In this document: positions 23,501-29,568 of the stretch, one piece after another
Numbering within the stretch: position 1 is the first letter of the stretch
Layout of the letters: the number at the start of each line of letters is the position of its first letter
Assembly (NCBI RefSeq): GCF_004210375.1
Contig: NC_134834.1
Span: 150,569,009 to 150,633,008, forward strand
Direction of reading: 5' to 3'
DNA from: Tachypleus tridentatus
Lineage: Eukaryota; Arthropoda; Merostomata; Xiphosura; Limulidae
Length of the DNA: 64,000 nucleotides
Program-made: the position numbers and the translations under genes
Notes under the pieces: generated by a model
What the model was told of the DNA's origin: nothing
What the model saw: only the letters and a program-made list of their open reading frames with translations
The model's database searches: none

Positions 23501-24045
23501 CTAACAGCACATTCCCAGCTTTCCCCTGAAGAAGAAAGGTCCACCTTTCAAAAACTCTCAGGTTACAGAATATTGCATATTTGTATTCAGTTGATTTCTT
23601 GAACTTATGTTTATTTCTAATGTCATGGTGGGATAGATATGCCAATAAGGTCATATCTGTTATCATTATTTAGTTACATTTTCTATTAGTACTTAAGTTT
23701 GTGTCACATTAAGGCATAGCTTTACTGAACTAAACTACACCTTCAGTGTTAAGTGGAAACTTCGAAATCTTTCAACTGTATTTAGGCCTAATAGTACATG
23801 AACTCTAGGTCTAATGATACAATAACCCTGTAGGCCTTGTGGTACATTAATGTAAAGTTGGTTTCTCTTTTGTTCTTTTTTAGCAAATTGACCAACCAAA
23901 TAAGGCTAAGCCCCTACAGGAAGATGAAGACAGTGACAGTTCAGATGATGGTAGCAGCTACCATGATGGGGAAAGTTCTGAGGAAGAAACTGAACAAGTG
24001 AAGGAGCGAGACCTTGAATGGGATAACTCCAACATTTCATTCTAA
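2404..24045 (+). CDS. Clstn: Calsyntenin (alcadein), C-terminal 744 residues in 12 exons; 5' end outside window
   Basis: Type I membrane protein of the cadherin superfamily; in animals it acts at postsynaptic membranes and as a kinesin-1 cargo adaptor. Exons: 2404-2550, 3441-3632, 11139-11408, 15963-16141, 16934-17060, 17686-17840, 18460-18611, 19164-19513, 19761-19906, 21513-21696, 22612-22784, 23884-24045. Total 2237 nt; all phases join in frame, giving 744 residues plus the stop. In order the product shows the end of the cadherin region (VVAFDCG), an LNS domain (FTVTFWMKH, YSIFVRNC, WHHFAVSV), a stalk, one transmembrane helix, a basic stop-transfer (RIRAAHRR), the WDD motif MAWDDSSLTITVNPMD and an acidic tail ending EWDNSNISF. 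Vertebrate calsyntenins are about 950-980 residues, so roughly 200 N-terminal residues lie upstream. The introns carry SINEs, minisatellites and a Penelope fragment, but no coding frame is broken. Family assignment is very secure; each splice site is my reading of GT-AG sites plus phase. Confidence 0.95.
2531..2850 (+). repeat. 40-bp minisatellite (8 copies) that duplicates the exon a 5' splice site
   Basis: Eight units of exactly 40 bp start at 2531, 2571, 2611 and so on to 2811, with a decayed ninth to about 2895. The first unit is the last 20 bases of exon a plus the first 20 of the intron. Each later unit repeats GAAGGGTAAGTTCA, so the donor exists in eight near-identical copies. Units differ at only a few positions (ATATTGG or ATGTTAG, CAGG or CAGA). 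Confidence 0.95.
3441..3632 (+). CDS. Clstn: Calsyntenin exon b (cadherin-LNS linker)
   Basis: Acceptor TGTGTTACAG ends at 3440 and donor GTGAGT starts at 3633. 192 nt, phase 1-1. It encodes YDRIEYVPESGQQKLFPSARLNLCDVPC..., with cysteines typical of the region leading into the LNS domain. It follows 890 bp of intron containing the minisatellite. Confidence 0.93.
4070..5070 (+). repeat. Direct duplication of about 115 bp, copies at 4070-4190 and 4952-5070
   Basis: Both copies read TTTTGTTTTCATGACGTTCTGTTG, then ATGACTTGTTTATTCTGTAT, then GGACAGAGTTTCTCATATTATATGT.GCTTCTCAATTCCTTCT.ACAAGTATTAAATGAAATAATTCAACCCA. They differ at only a few bases and lie 0.9 kb apart in the same orientation. No coding content is visible. 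Confidence 0.85.
5508..5750 (+). repeat. SINE-A copy
   Basis: GGCCCAGCATGGCTGTGTGGTTAGGGTGCCTGCAGGATCGAATCCC head with a shortened anticodon region, then the family centre (AAGAATAGCCCAAGAGTTGG) and a CAAATAGTCCTCAAGTAGCTTTGCACAAATT tail. Confidence 0.85.
7021..7140 (+). repeat. Imperfect palindrome (hairpin repeat, type B)
   Basis: ATGAATAAAAATCCTATAA at 7021 is mirrored by TTGTAGGATTTTTATTCAT ending at 7132. The inner arms TTTCAAAAGGTGG and AACTTTTCGAAAG also pair loosely. Between the arms lies CTCTGAAGAAGAAAG...CTTTTCGAAAGC. A relative of the inner part sits at 23526-23600. Confidence 0.8.
7267..7535 (+). repeat. Diverged minisatellite of about 50 bp, 5-6 copies
   Basis: Units share GTTAGGCCT..TAG.GGTACATTACAGAGATAGAC..CGAGAC.ATGTTG. 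Copies are 75-90 percent alike by eye. Intronic. Confidence 0.8.
8924..9050 (+). repeat. SINE-B copy
   Basis: TAGCCCCCTAGTGGCACAGCA head, GCGGACTTGCAACACTGGAAACCAGGTTTCGATACGTG body (B box GGTTTCGATAC) and a GCGCATTGTGTAGCTTTCCACTTAACTAC tail. Confidence 0.85.
9065..9272 (+). repeat. SINE-A copy with internal deletion
   Basis: GGCCCGGCATGGCCAGGGGGGTTAAGGCGTTCGACTCGTATTCTGAGGGTCGTGGG jumps directly to GGCGTTATAATGTAACGGTCAATCC, removing the B-box segment. Centre and tail (CAGATAGCACTCGTGTAGCTTTG) are normal. Confidence 0.88.
10490..10645 (+). repeat. SINE-A 3' fragment
   Basis: Retains ACAGTCAAACCCCATTGTT, then GTCGACTAGCTGCCCTCTCTCTAGT and AGCAGATAGCCATTGTATAGTTTTGC. Head missing; strongly diverged. 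Confidence 0.6.
10679..10803 (+). repeat. SINE-B copy, diverged
   Basis: GCCATGGTAGCCAAAGAGCTTG..., AAAAACTGGAGATCGATTGCCCGTGGTGGACG, then AGATAGCCAGCACATTGTGTGCTTTGGGC follows the SINE-B order. Confidence 0.65.
10860..10977 (+). repeat. SINE-B copy
   Basis: CTCCAATAGCTCAGCGTATGTCTAAAGGCTTAATATGCTAAAATTTGGGTTTCGATATCCGTGG head and a CTCAGATAGCCCATTATGTTGCTCTTTGCGCTTAAGAAC tail. Confidence 0.85.
11139..11408 (+). CDS. Clstn: Calsyntenin exon c (start of LNS domain)
   Basis: Acceptor CTGTCACCAG and donor GTAAAG at 11409; 270 nt, phase 1-1. It encodes GATWTRNLP...DQIYEFDGATSVVIP...NLTDNFTVTFWMKHE...HIICNSDDH, the first strands of the laminin-G-like fold. It comes after a 7.5 kb intron. Confidence 0.95.
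11960..12215 (+). repeat. Degenerate short tandem repeat, about 35-45 bp units
   Basis: Recurring phrases CTGACCATCCTA, GGAAACCAACA and CATAGTAAATCAAG are arranged in tandem with variable spacing; roughly six units. Confidence 0.6.
12459..12575 (+). repeat. SINE-B copy
   Basis: CGGCGGGGAAGCGTTATGTTTACGGATTT...AAACTAAGATCCGAGGTGCAATCCCCCATGGTGGACACAGCAGATAGCCCAGTGTGGCTTTGCCA. It is of the GTGTGGCTTTGC tail subtype, like the copy at 27762. Confidence 0.8.
12937..13141 (+). repeat. 48-bp minisatellite, about 4 copies
   Basis: Units read TTGTTGTGGGTTGATATTAACTATTGTTCAGTTTTAATGATTTTTG. They keep a frame open for 89 codons (LLWVDINYCSVLMIFV repeats) simply because the unit length is near a multiple of three. 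Confidence 0.88.
15180..15308 (+). repeat. SINE-B copy
   Basis: CCCTCTCCTGGTGGCTTAGTAGCGAG head, ACGCTAAAAATCTGGTTTCGATAATCG body and a CCCCACTGTGTAGCTTTGTGCTTAACAACAAACAAAC tail ending in an AAAC repeat. Confidence 0.88.
15409..15660 (+). repeat. SINE-A copy, diverged
   Basis: GACCTAGTATGACTTAGTGGTTAAGGTGTTTGACTCGCAATTTG head, AATTAGCCCAAGAGTTGGCAGT centre and an AGTTTTGTGTAAAATTTAACT tail. Confidence 0.78.
15963..16141 (+). CDS. Clstn: Calsyntenin exon d (LNS domain)
   Basis: Acceptor TTATTTTCAG and donor GTATGT at 16142; 179 nt, phase 1 in, 0 out. It encodes NRHHYSIFVRNCRLILLLRRE...PAEWRWKLPEVCDNQWHHFAVSVKFPQ. The QWHHFAVSV strand is the conserved LNS core. Confidence 0.95.
16934..17060 (+). 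CDS. Clstn: Calsyntenin exon e (LNS domain)
   Basis: T-rich acceptor ending AAG at 16933 and donor GTGAGC at 17061; 127 nt, phase 0 in, 1 out. It encodes ASLYVDGQVFKVTANNPEVIDDWPLHPMKGVNTTFVVGACWQG, matching the LNS strand that carries the YVDG turn. Confidence 0.95.
17281..17410 (+). repeat. 41-bp tandem repeat, about 3 copies
   Basis: TAGTTCTGTAACTAATGGTATTTTGTCAGTAAAATCTGGCC is repeated with few changes in the calsyntenin intron between exons e and f. Confidence 0.85.
17686..17840 (+). CDS. Clstn: Calsyntenin exon f (end of LNS domain)
   Basis: Acceptor TATATTTCAG and donor GTATAA at 17841; 155 nt, phase 1 in, 0 out. It encodes NFHFHGYLAGLSLLRGETENLEVLSCLHQCKESL, the closing strand of the LNS domain followed by a CxxxC pair. 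Confidence 0.93.
18027..18345 (+). repeat. Tandem repeat of about 90 bp, 3.4 copies
   Basis: The unit contains CTGTCACCATGTAAACAAAT, AGTTTAAATTCACCATGTA and TATCAGTGTACCTGAGGTATTG. It lies in the intron between exons f and g and ends about 115 bp before exon g. Confidence 0.88.
18460..18611 (+). CDS. Clstn: Calsyntenin exon g (post-LNS region)
   Basis: Acceptor after TTTACTTTGTCTTGAATGAAG and donor GTAAGC at 18612; 152 nt, phase 0 in, 2 out. It encodes ELMTNSEKTQVTMEGNN...YWNSRKFPTPGRRNLYLDTVV. The NSR-FPTPG-R pattern is conserved in calsyntenins. Splicing straight to 19164 restores a cysteine (VVMC) at the expected place. Confidence 0.9.
19164..19513 (+). CDS. Clstn: Calsyntenin exon i (extracellular stalk)
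   Basis: Acceptor GTACCATCCAG and donor GTGAAT at 19514; 350 nt, phase 2 in, 1 out. It encodes the SYVMVMQPEEPSIVINGTSNLARE stretch and the membrane-distal stalk up to HHRDHKEGVIIYG. NGTS is a potential N-glycosylation site. Confidence 0.94.
19761..19906 (+). CDS. Clstn: Calsyntenin exon j (extracellular stalk)
   Basis: Acceptor GCTGTCTTTACAG and donor GTAAGG at 19907; 146 nt, phase 1 in, 0 out. It encodes ADKIHNYELILRQILYFNRKPAYYLNRAFKLVCFELNDRFVSNEYIQT. The LR-I-Y-NRKPA...FKL-C-ELNGR pattern is a calsyntenin hallmark. Confidence 0.95.
20010..20401 (+). mobile_element. Penelope-like retroelement fragment: GIY-YIG endonuclease (pseudogene)
   Basis: One continuous frame of about 130 codons reads IPYISDISRKITNIWRKL...KPGTKLRSIPCKNYTDKHHTNIIYKIQC...FYIGETSRKMETRFKEHKKS...CIFEHCKSNKHNI and stops at 20399-20401. 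The IIYKI...YIGET..R...R..EH order is the GIY-YIG nuclease as found at the C-terminus of Penelope-like elements, preceded by the usual PYI..IS.KI linker. The reverse transcriptase part is absent; a stop lies just upstream. It sits in the sense strand of the calsyntenin intron between exons j and k. Confidence 0.85.
20384..20488 (+). repeat. 38-bp tandem repeat, 2.7 copies
   Basis: AACTGTTTGGCCTGTGATGG, AACTCTCTGGTCTGTAATGG and AACTGTCTGGTCTGTAATGG begin successive units. It overlaps the stop end of the Penelope fragment. Confidence 0.7.
20590..20615 (+). repeat. (TG)n microsatellite
   Basis: TATGTGTGTATGTGTGTGTGTGTGTAG in intron sequence. Confidence 0.9.
21513..21696 (+). CDS. Clstn: Calsyntenin exon k (juxtamembrane region)
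   Basis: Acceptor CTTTCTACTCAG and donor GTATGT at 21697; 184 nt, phase 0 in, 1 out. It encodes LTVIHPRAEPSHEVENHVNP...GRETVTKTSA, a low-complexity His/Asn/Val-rich stretch before the membrane. In vertebrates this is where metalloprotease shedding occurs; whether that holds here is inference. Confidence 0.92.
22612..22784 (+). CDS. Clstn: Calsyntenin exon l (transmembrane helix and WDD kinesin-binding motif)
   Basis: Acceptor TTGTTTTCAACAG and donor GTAAGT at 22785; 173 nt, phase 1 in, 0 out. It encodes a helix (TVIIVVCVGFLVSMIVLGVI), the stop-transfer RIRAAHRRSRESR, then MAWDDSSLTITVNPMD, with the Trp-Asp-Asp codons at 22743-22751. This is the kinesin-light-chain TPR-binding motif known from calsyntenin-1. 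Confidence 0.97.
23204..23479 (+). repeat. SINE-A copy, full length
   Basis: ACCTGACCCGACAAGGCCAGGTGGTTAGGG head, B box GGGTTCAAATCACC, centre AAGAGTAGCCCAAGAGTTGG, and tail ACAGATAACCTTCACGTAGC with an AAAATTCAAAACAAACAAAC end. It is in the intron before the last calsyntenin exon. Confidence 0.9.
23526..23600 (+). repeat. Hairpin repeat fragment (type B, relative of 7021-7140)
   Basis: CTGAAGAAGAAAGGTCCACCTTTCAAAAACTCTCAG has a perfect GAAAGGT/ACCTTTC stem. It is followed by GGTTACAGAATATTGCATATTTGTATTCAG, which parallels the right arm of the 7.1 kb copy. Confidence 0.65.
23884..24045 (+). CDS. Clstn: Calsyntenin last coding exon (acidic tail)
   Basis: Acceptor TTCTTTTTTAG; stop TAA at 24043-24045. 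It encodes an acidic Ser/Glu/Asp-rich cytoplasmic tail (EDEDSDSSDDGSS...ESSEEETEQ) ending DLEWDNSNISF. The terminal EWDN corresponds to the second Trp-Asp motif of other calsyntenins, with Asn in place of the second Asp. Confidence 0.95.
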   Translation, partial: QIDQPNKAKPLQEDEDSDSSDDGSSYHDGESSEEETEQVKERDLEWDNSNISF

Positions 24046-26020
24046 CTTTATCAGCTTATTTTTTTTCCCCTCTTGAAACACTTTGTTTTAATTCCCTTTC
24101 TATTGTATTAAAACAATATACTGAATACTACATAGAAAGCAGTTAGATGTTATGTACACCTTTACAGCTGTGAAACGTGACTCAACGTAAACAAACTCTA
24201 AACATTAGCTCGCTTTTTTGTTTGTTTGCATCTTTTGGTTCTCTCACTACTTGAATTGTACTTCTTTTTGAGTGTTTTTTGAAACATTTAATAAGTTTAT
24301 GTATTAGTTTGTGCCATAATGACTTTCTAAGCTCATGTTGCTGGCATTTCGACATTCCTCAAGTGGTGTAAATCAAAAATTTATGTTTATTTTTAAACTG
24401 TTCTTGGCATACGTCTTAAACTTTTTTTATATACTTTTAAAAGAATACTTCATACAACAGTTGATCATGCTGTCCCCCTTGTTTGTAAAAATCAGTATAA
24501 TTAGTAATGTGTAATAACCACTTTACATGTAAGGCTTGGGAAGCAGTTCCCATAAAGCTTTGACAGTGGGTCAGTTTAGATTTGTGTTAACACTGGTCTA
24601 TAGTAGCACAGTTTAGGTTTGTGTTAACTGGTCTATGGCAGCAATGTTTAGGTTTAGGTTTGTGTTAATACTTCTCTATGGCAGCATAAGTTAATTTTAT
24701 CTTAACACTGGTCTATAGTAGCACAATTTAGTTTTGTGTTGACACTTATCTATGACAGCACAGCTTAGGTTTGCATTAACACTTCTCTATGGCAGCACAG
24801 CTTAGGTTTACGTTAACACTGGTCTATAGTAGCACAGTTTAGGTTTGCATTAACACTTCTTTATGGCAGCACAGCTTAGGTTTGCATTAACACTTCTTTA
24901 TGGCAGCACAGCTTAGGTTTACGTTAACACTGCTATATAGCAGCACAGTTTAGGTTTGTTAAAAGTGGTGTATAAAAATATTATAATTTTGTAAAGATAT
25001 TTCTTGAGTTTGTTTTAATAATAGTTTACACAGGAAAGGTTAGGTTTATGCTGTATAGATGAAGCATATACACTTATGTTAACAATGATCTATGGAAGTC
25101 GGTTTTAGACTTGTATTAATAGGCAAAAAAATAGATATGTGCTCTGTAGAAGCAGGGTTTAGGCTTGTGTTAACAGTGGTCTATCAGAAAAAGAGTTTAA
25201 GGTTCATGTTGTGAGAAATTTTGTCTACTAACACAGTGAATTGAATAACATATCCATATGTACTTATTATTTTCTTTTTTTTTCATGATGTAACTGTGGA
25301 AGCATTTTACTTCTAACCTCTTCTGTTGTAGATATGTAGCCATAGTCAGAGCACTTTAGATGTATTTAATACGTGTACTGAAATTTTTTTGTTTGTCTTG
25401 TCTTTAATGTGTGTAAACAGATGGTCAGTCATTTATTGTTACTCATGTTTCCAAGAGAAAGGTTTTGTTTGCAAAAAGTGTGTGGCACTCTAAGAATCAG
25501 TCTTGGTAACTTCATATCCAGTCCCAAGAGGGACACAATTGTGAAATTCATTATGGTTTTGAATTCCCATCTTATGTATGTGTATATCAATACAGGCAAC
25601 AGTGCTACAAATTATCTTAATTCTCAAACACACAACTTACTTAAGTAAATTAAATGAAAATTGGGTTAAAACTCATTGTGTTAAAGTAAGTTAAAGCCTT
25701 CTATAGATTTTACCCAAGTTGAAAAGTTATGCCATTATGTACAACAAGGTAGTAAGATGCTGTATCAATGTCTCTCTAAACTTTAAATTTTTCTTACCCC
25801 AATCTTTAAGATAGGTGAAGAATGTGTTGGGTAATATAACACTGAATTAGTAATAAGACACAAACCTGTTTTCATGGTTCGCATATGTTACGTGACTTCC
25901 AAACACAACCTTCTCTCAGGGACACAGTACTGTGAGAGTCGAAAGAATTAAAAAAGTGATTTGTAAGTTGTTGTAACTAACACTGTAATGGCGAAACATT
26001 CCATTTATATTGAATAAATA
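24046..26020 (+). other. Probable calsyntenin 3' UTR and flank
   Basis: Sequence after the stop has no convincing coding frame. Candidate polyadenylation signals are ATTAAA at 24108-24113 and AATAAA at 26013-26018. I cannot decide which is used. A 37-bp minisatellite occupies 24555-24965. Confidence 0.5.
24555..24965 (+). repeat. 37-bp minisatellite, about 11 copies, probable calsyntenin 3' UTR
   Basis: Units read TTAGGTTTGCATTAACACTTCTCTATGGCAGCACAGC, with a second subtype ending GGTCTATAGTAGCACAGT. Decayed units continue to about 25200. Confidence 0.9.
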
Positions 26021-26215
26021 AATATAAGATGCTTTGTTTTGTTTCTGTTGTGGGTAAAGGGTAGCTTTTATTTGATTTCCAATATACTTCAATAAGTAGT
26101 TTCTTTCCAGCAATGTGACAGTAGTGAAGAGTTGAAAAGATCTAGGGAAAGTTTTGAAGTCAGTATTTAAATACAGAAAAAAATACATAAATTTTAGGTT
26201 TTTATTTGAATGAAT

Positions 26216-26240
26216 TATATATATATATATATATATATAC
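26216..26240 (+). repeat. (AT)n microsatellite
   Basis: TATATATATATATATATATATATA run in intergenic sequence; self-complementary. Confidence 0.92.
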
Positions 26241-26474
26241 AAGAACAATGGTCTACTTCTCAAGGGGTCACACCTTTCAATAACTGGACGAGATAGCTCC
26301 AAGTGACTTGAATCATACTGGTTTTATAATTTGTAGAGTTTCTGATTTACTGATGTTTTTCCAAGATTTAAAAAAAAAAAAGAGAAAATTCAAATTTAGC
26401 TTTGAGTATTAAAGTTTTTAACCAATTATTTTTGTGTGTTCAGACATTTTTTATTTACACCTGAGAATATTTTA

Positions 26475-26706
26475 CTTTACATCACTTATTTCTCAAGTCC
26501 AAATTAATAATGATTTCTTGTATTACATGTCTTCTTTTTAAGTCCAAATTAATAATTTCGTGTGTTACATCACTTCTTTCTTAGGTCCAAATTAATAATA
26601 ATTTCTTGTGTTACATCACTTCTTTCTTAGATCCAAATTAATAATAATTTCTTATGTTACGTGACTTCTTTCTTAGGTCCAAATTAATAATAATTTCTTG
26701 TGTTAA
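26475..26706 (+). repeat. 46-bp minisatellite, 5 copies
   Basis: The unit is AGGTCCAAATTAATAATAATTTCTTGTGTTACATCACTTCTTTCTT, with the last three units nearly identical. Confidence 0.9.
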
Positions 26707-27640
26707 ACTAAAGGATTATTTCTGTTTTCTACAAGATTTAACAGTTACTGAATCTCACAGCATTAAAACTTTGAATTTAAATGTGGCACGTAACAAACGA
26801 ACTGCATGTATATACATTGTGGAAAGAAATAAAGTAACTTTAGGAACTTACTAACAAGAAATAATACACTGGCTTTACAAATCTCAAATTTGGAAGTGTC
26901 AAATGAATTTTGACAAATTATTTAATATTTTTCTTGAGGATAAAAGATTAGGTTAAATGTTAGAGGTAATTCTTTGATATCTAAAAATTCAAACGTCATG
27001 AACTTTAGTGAAACAAATATTCATCATCTAAGTATATACTGTTTGGAAATATTTGTAAGTGTTGCAATGAAATAATACATTTTACCCTTAAGTCTGTGTT
27101 TGTTGTTCATTACTTTCAGCTGTATTTTTAACAGAAGGACTTGCGACAATTTACACTGGATTTAGTAGTCTCTGTACCTCTGTTTTCTTCACACAAGTAA
27201 ATTTTTGTCTATAATACATCCTCACCAGAATTGAAGAATTATTTTAGATGAATGAGAATATTAGGTGAAAAGAAAGTATGAATAATGGAAGACGTTATAA
27301 GAATACTGTAAAATGAAAATACAAACCCAGTCTGTGCAGACTTGTGTAAAAATGCTTATATTAAAGTCAGGGAGTAATTATTTTCCAACACTAAATAGTG
27401 AAACATAAGATATTCACTTTCTGTGTTGCTAAAGGTACTGTTGCACTGTTAGGTCTAAGCGAACATCATGGTGTGAAAGAAACTGATTACTTGACTTACT
27501 CTACAAAGATTTAAATACAGAAAACAAAAACATGTTTTGGCCTTCACAGTTGTCCTTCCACACACACATTTGAGAAAAGTAAAAATTTAAACCCACCATT
27601 TTTTTTCGTGAAGTCATTAACACCACTTCGTATACTTTTA

Positions 27641-27741
27641 TAGCCTCCCAGTGGCATAGTAGTAAGTCTACAGACTCGCACTGCTAGAAACTAGAACAAA
27701 GATAGCCCATTCTGTAGTTTGGTGCTTAATTCCAAATAATC
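27641..27741 (+). repeat. SINE-B copy with short internal deletion
   Basis: ATAGCCTCCCAGTGGCATAGTAGTAAGTCTACAGACTCGCACTGCTAGAAACTAGAAC jumps into AAAGATAGCCCATTCTGTAGTTTGGTGCTTAATTC. Confidence 0.85.
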
Positions 27742-27761
27742 ACTCTATACACCTATAAAGT

Positions 27762-27886
27762 AGTTTCCCGCTGGTACAGCGGTAAGTCTAAAGATTTACA
27801 ACGCTAAAATCAGGGGTTCGATTCCCCTCGGTGGACTCAGCAGATAGCCCAATGTGGCTTTGCTATAAGAAAAAAATACACATACT
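27762..27886 (+). repeat. SINE-B copy with intact tRNA-like promoter boxes
   Basis: GTTTCCCGCTGGTACAGCGGTAAGTCTAAAG head and a perfect B box GGTTCGATTCC, then CCTCGGTGGACTCAGCAGATAGCCCAATGTGGCTTTGCTATAAGAAAAA. It is the best preserved SINE-B here, 20 bp downstream of another copy in the same orientation. Confidence 0.9.
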
Positions 27887-28026
27887 ATAAAGTGCTGACC
27901 TCTATTACTAACTTACTCGAAAAGTTAGTCAACCAGTTAGAAAAATGAAACTGTCACCTAGCCTGTCTTCTTACCAAATCTTAAACTTATTCCTTTATGT
28001 CTTCTCTTCAGATACACCAAAGATAA

Positions 28027-28180
28027 TCAGGCTACTCTTTTATCAACGAATGGGTAAATTGATCACACTTATAATGCCCCCCACGGCTGAAAGGGCGAGT
28101 ATGTTTGGTGTAACGAGGATTCGAACTCGCGACCTACGAATTACCAGTCGAGTGTCCTAGTCACCTGGCCATGTTGGTTG
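28027..28180 (-). repeat. SINE-A copy, 5' half
   Basis: On the minus strand it starts in AACCAACATGGCCAGGTGAC and keeps the B box GGTTCGAATCC..GTTACACCAAACATACTCGCCCTTTCAGCCGTGGGG. It ends within AAAAGAGTAGCC; the tail is missing. Confidence 0.85.
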
Positions 28181-28410
28181 TTCAATGAGACATCCAGTTT
28201 TCATTGTTTCTTTATTTCACTGCGAATCAGAAGAATTTTTGTTTAAAATATCAGTACTTGATGTGATTTGAATAAAAATAATGTTGAGCTGTGTTAACAG
28301 CATCATTTATACCAAATATTTAAATTCTAAAAATGAAATTAACTTTTGTACATGCAAGAACGAAAAAAATAAAATAATAGCTATTGGACGATATGTTAGG
28401 TTTGTCTTAC

Positions 28411-28660
28411 GGCCTAGCATGGCCAAGTGGTTAAGGCACCCGACTCGATTCTGAGGGTCGCGGGTTCGAATCCCTGTCACACCAAACATACCCTTTCAGC
28501 CGTAGAGCCATTATAATGTGATAGCCATTCCTACTATTCCTTAGTAAAAAAGAGTAGTCCAAGAGTTGGCGGTGGGTGGTGATGACTTCCCTCTTATACT
28601 GCTTTCCAACGCAGATAGCCCTCATGTAGCTTTGCGCGAATTTCAAAAGCAAAACAAAAA
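28411..28660 (+). repeat. SINE-A copy
   Basis: GGCCTAGCATGGCCAAGTGGTTAAGGCACCCGACTCG.ATTCTGAGGGTCGCGGGTTCGAATCCC head with intact A and B boxes, AGAGTAGTCCAAGAGTTGGCGGTGGG centre and GCAGATAGCCCTCATGTAGCTTTGCGCGAATTTC tail. Confidence 0.92.
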
Positions 28661-29020
28661 ACCTTTGTGTTTGTGACAAGTCACTCACTAAGCAATCGGC
28701 ACTGTATTCACTGCATGGAATTGAGTCTGAGATTTTAGCCTCATAAATCCGTGAAGTTAACGCTGAACTACAGTATTTAAATATTCTGACAATGATTGAA
28801 AGCTCTTGTTTAATGATTGCAATCATGCGTACTAATGTTTTAGTTAATAGCCTACAGAAAATGTAATAGAACGACTTAGCTGCATTTCAACCCATTTATT
28901 TTCTTATGCTGTGTTCCATAAGCTTGTTTTGTTTTTTAAACGTCGTATAACTAATAAAAATTAAAATATCTACTTGATGTTTAACCCACTCATCGGATAA
29001 GGATCGATTATTATAATTTG

Positions 29021-29294
29021 TTTGTTTTTTTGGAATTTTGCACAAAGCTACTCGAGGGCTATCTGTGCTAGCCGTCCCTAATTTAGCAGTGTAAGACTAG
29101 AGGGAAGGCAGCTAGTCATCACCACCCACCGCCAACTTTTGGGCTACTCTTTTTACCAACGAATAGTGGGATTGACCGTAACATTATAACGCCCCACGGC
29201 TGAAAGGGCGAGCATGTTTGGCGCGACCGGGATGCGAATCCGCGACCCTCAGATTACGAGTCGCACGCCTTAACACGCTTGGCCATGCCGGGCC
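29021..29294 (-). repeat. SINE-A copy, full length
   Basis: On the minus strand it runs from GGCCCGGCATGGCCAAGCGTG, with the TCGTAATCTGAGGGTCGCGG anticodon arm, to a CTAGCACAGATAGCCCTCGAGTAGCTTTGTGC tail and a short A/C-rich end. It faces the plus-strand copy at 28411. Confidence 0.93.
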
Positions 29295-29477
29295 GATTAT
29301 TATAGTCTATTTGCACAAAGCAACACAACGGGCTTGGTTGTGTGGGCCCAGGGCCTAATGATTTTTTGAGACCCACATCTCTTGTAATTTTACACAGAAT
29401 AAAATTATCAGTGGGCTTCCATTGAGACCATGGGTCCTGGAGCTAAGCTACCTCTTGCCCCTGCCTAAACACGCCAC

Positions 29478-29568
29478 TGAACGGGCTATTTACGCAATGC
29501 TCACTACGGATATTGAAACCTAATTTTTAGCATTGTATGTCCACAGTCATGCCATTATTCTACTGGGA
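29478..29568 (-). repeat. SINE-B copy
   Basis: On the minus strand: CCCAGTAGAATAATGGCATGACTGTGGACATACAATGCTAAAAATTAGGTTTCAATATCCGTAGTGAGC, then GCGTAAATAGCCCG. Confidence 0.75.

Noticed and set aside
25916-26302. 128-codon minus-strand frame with IYIYIYIY
   Set aside because: Runs through an (AT)n microsatellite; composition is low-complexity and unsupported.
28413-28487. tRNA-like sequence with good A and B boxes
   Set aside because: It is the head of a SINE-A copy. The acceptor stem does not close and the family centre and tail follow directly, so it is not a tRNA gene. The same holds for 62829-62900 and 27762-27835.
28431-28826. 131-codon minus-strand frame
   Set aside because: Its C-terminal part (GVTGIRTRD-like, CDRDSNPRPSES) is the translated SINE-A head, a common false gene call; the remainder has no support.
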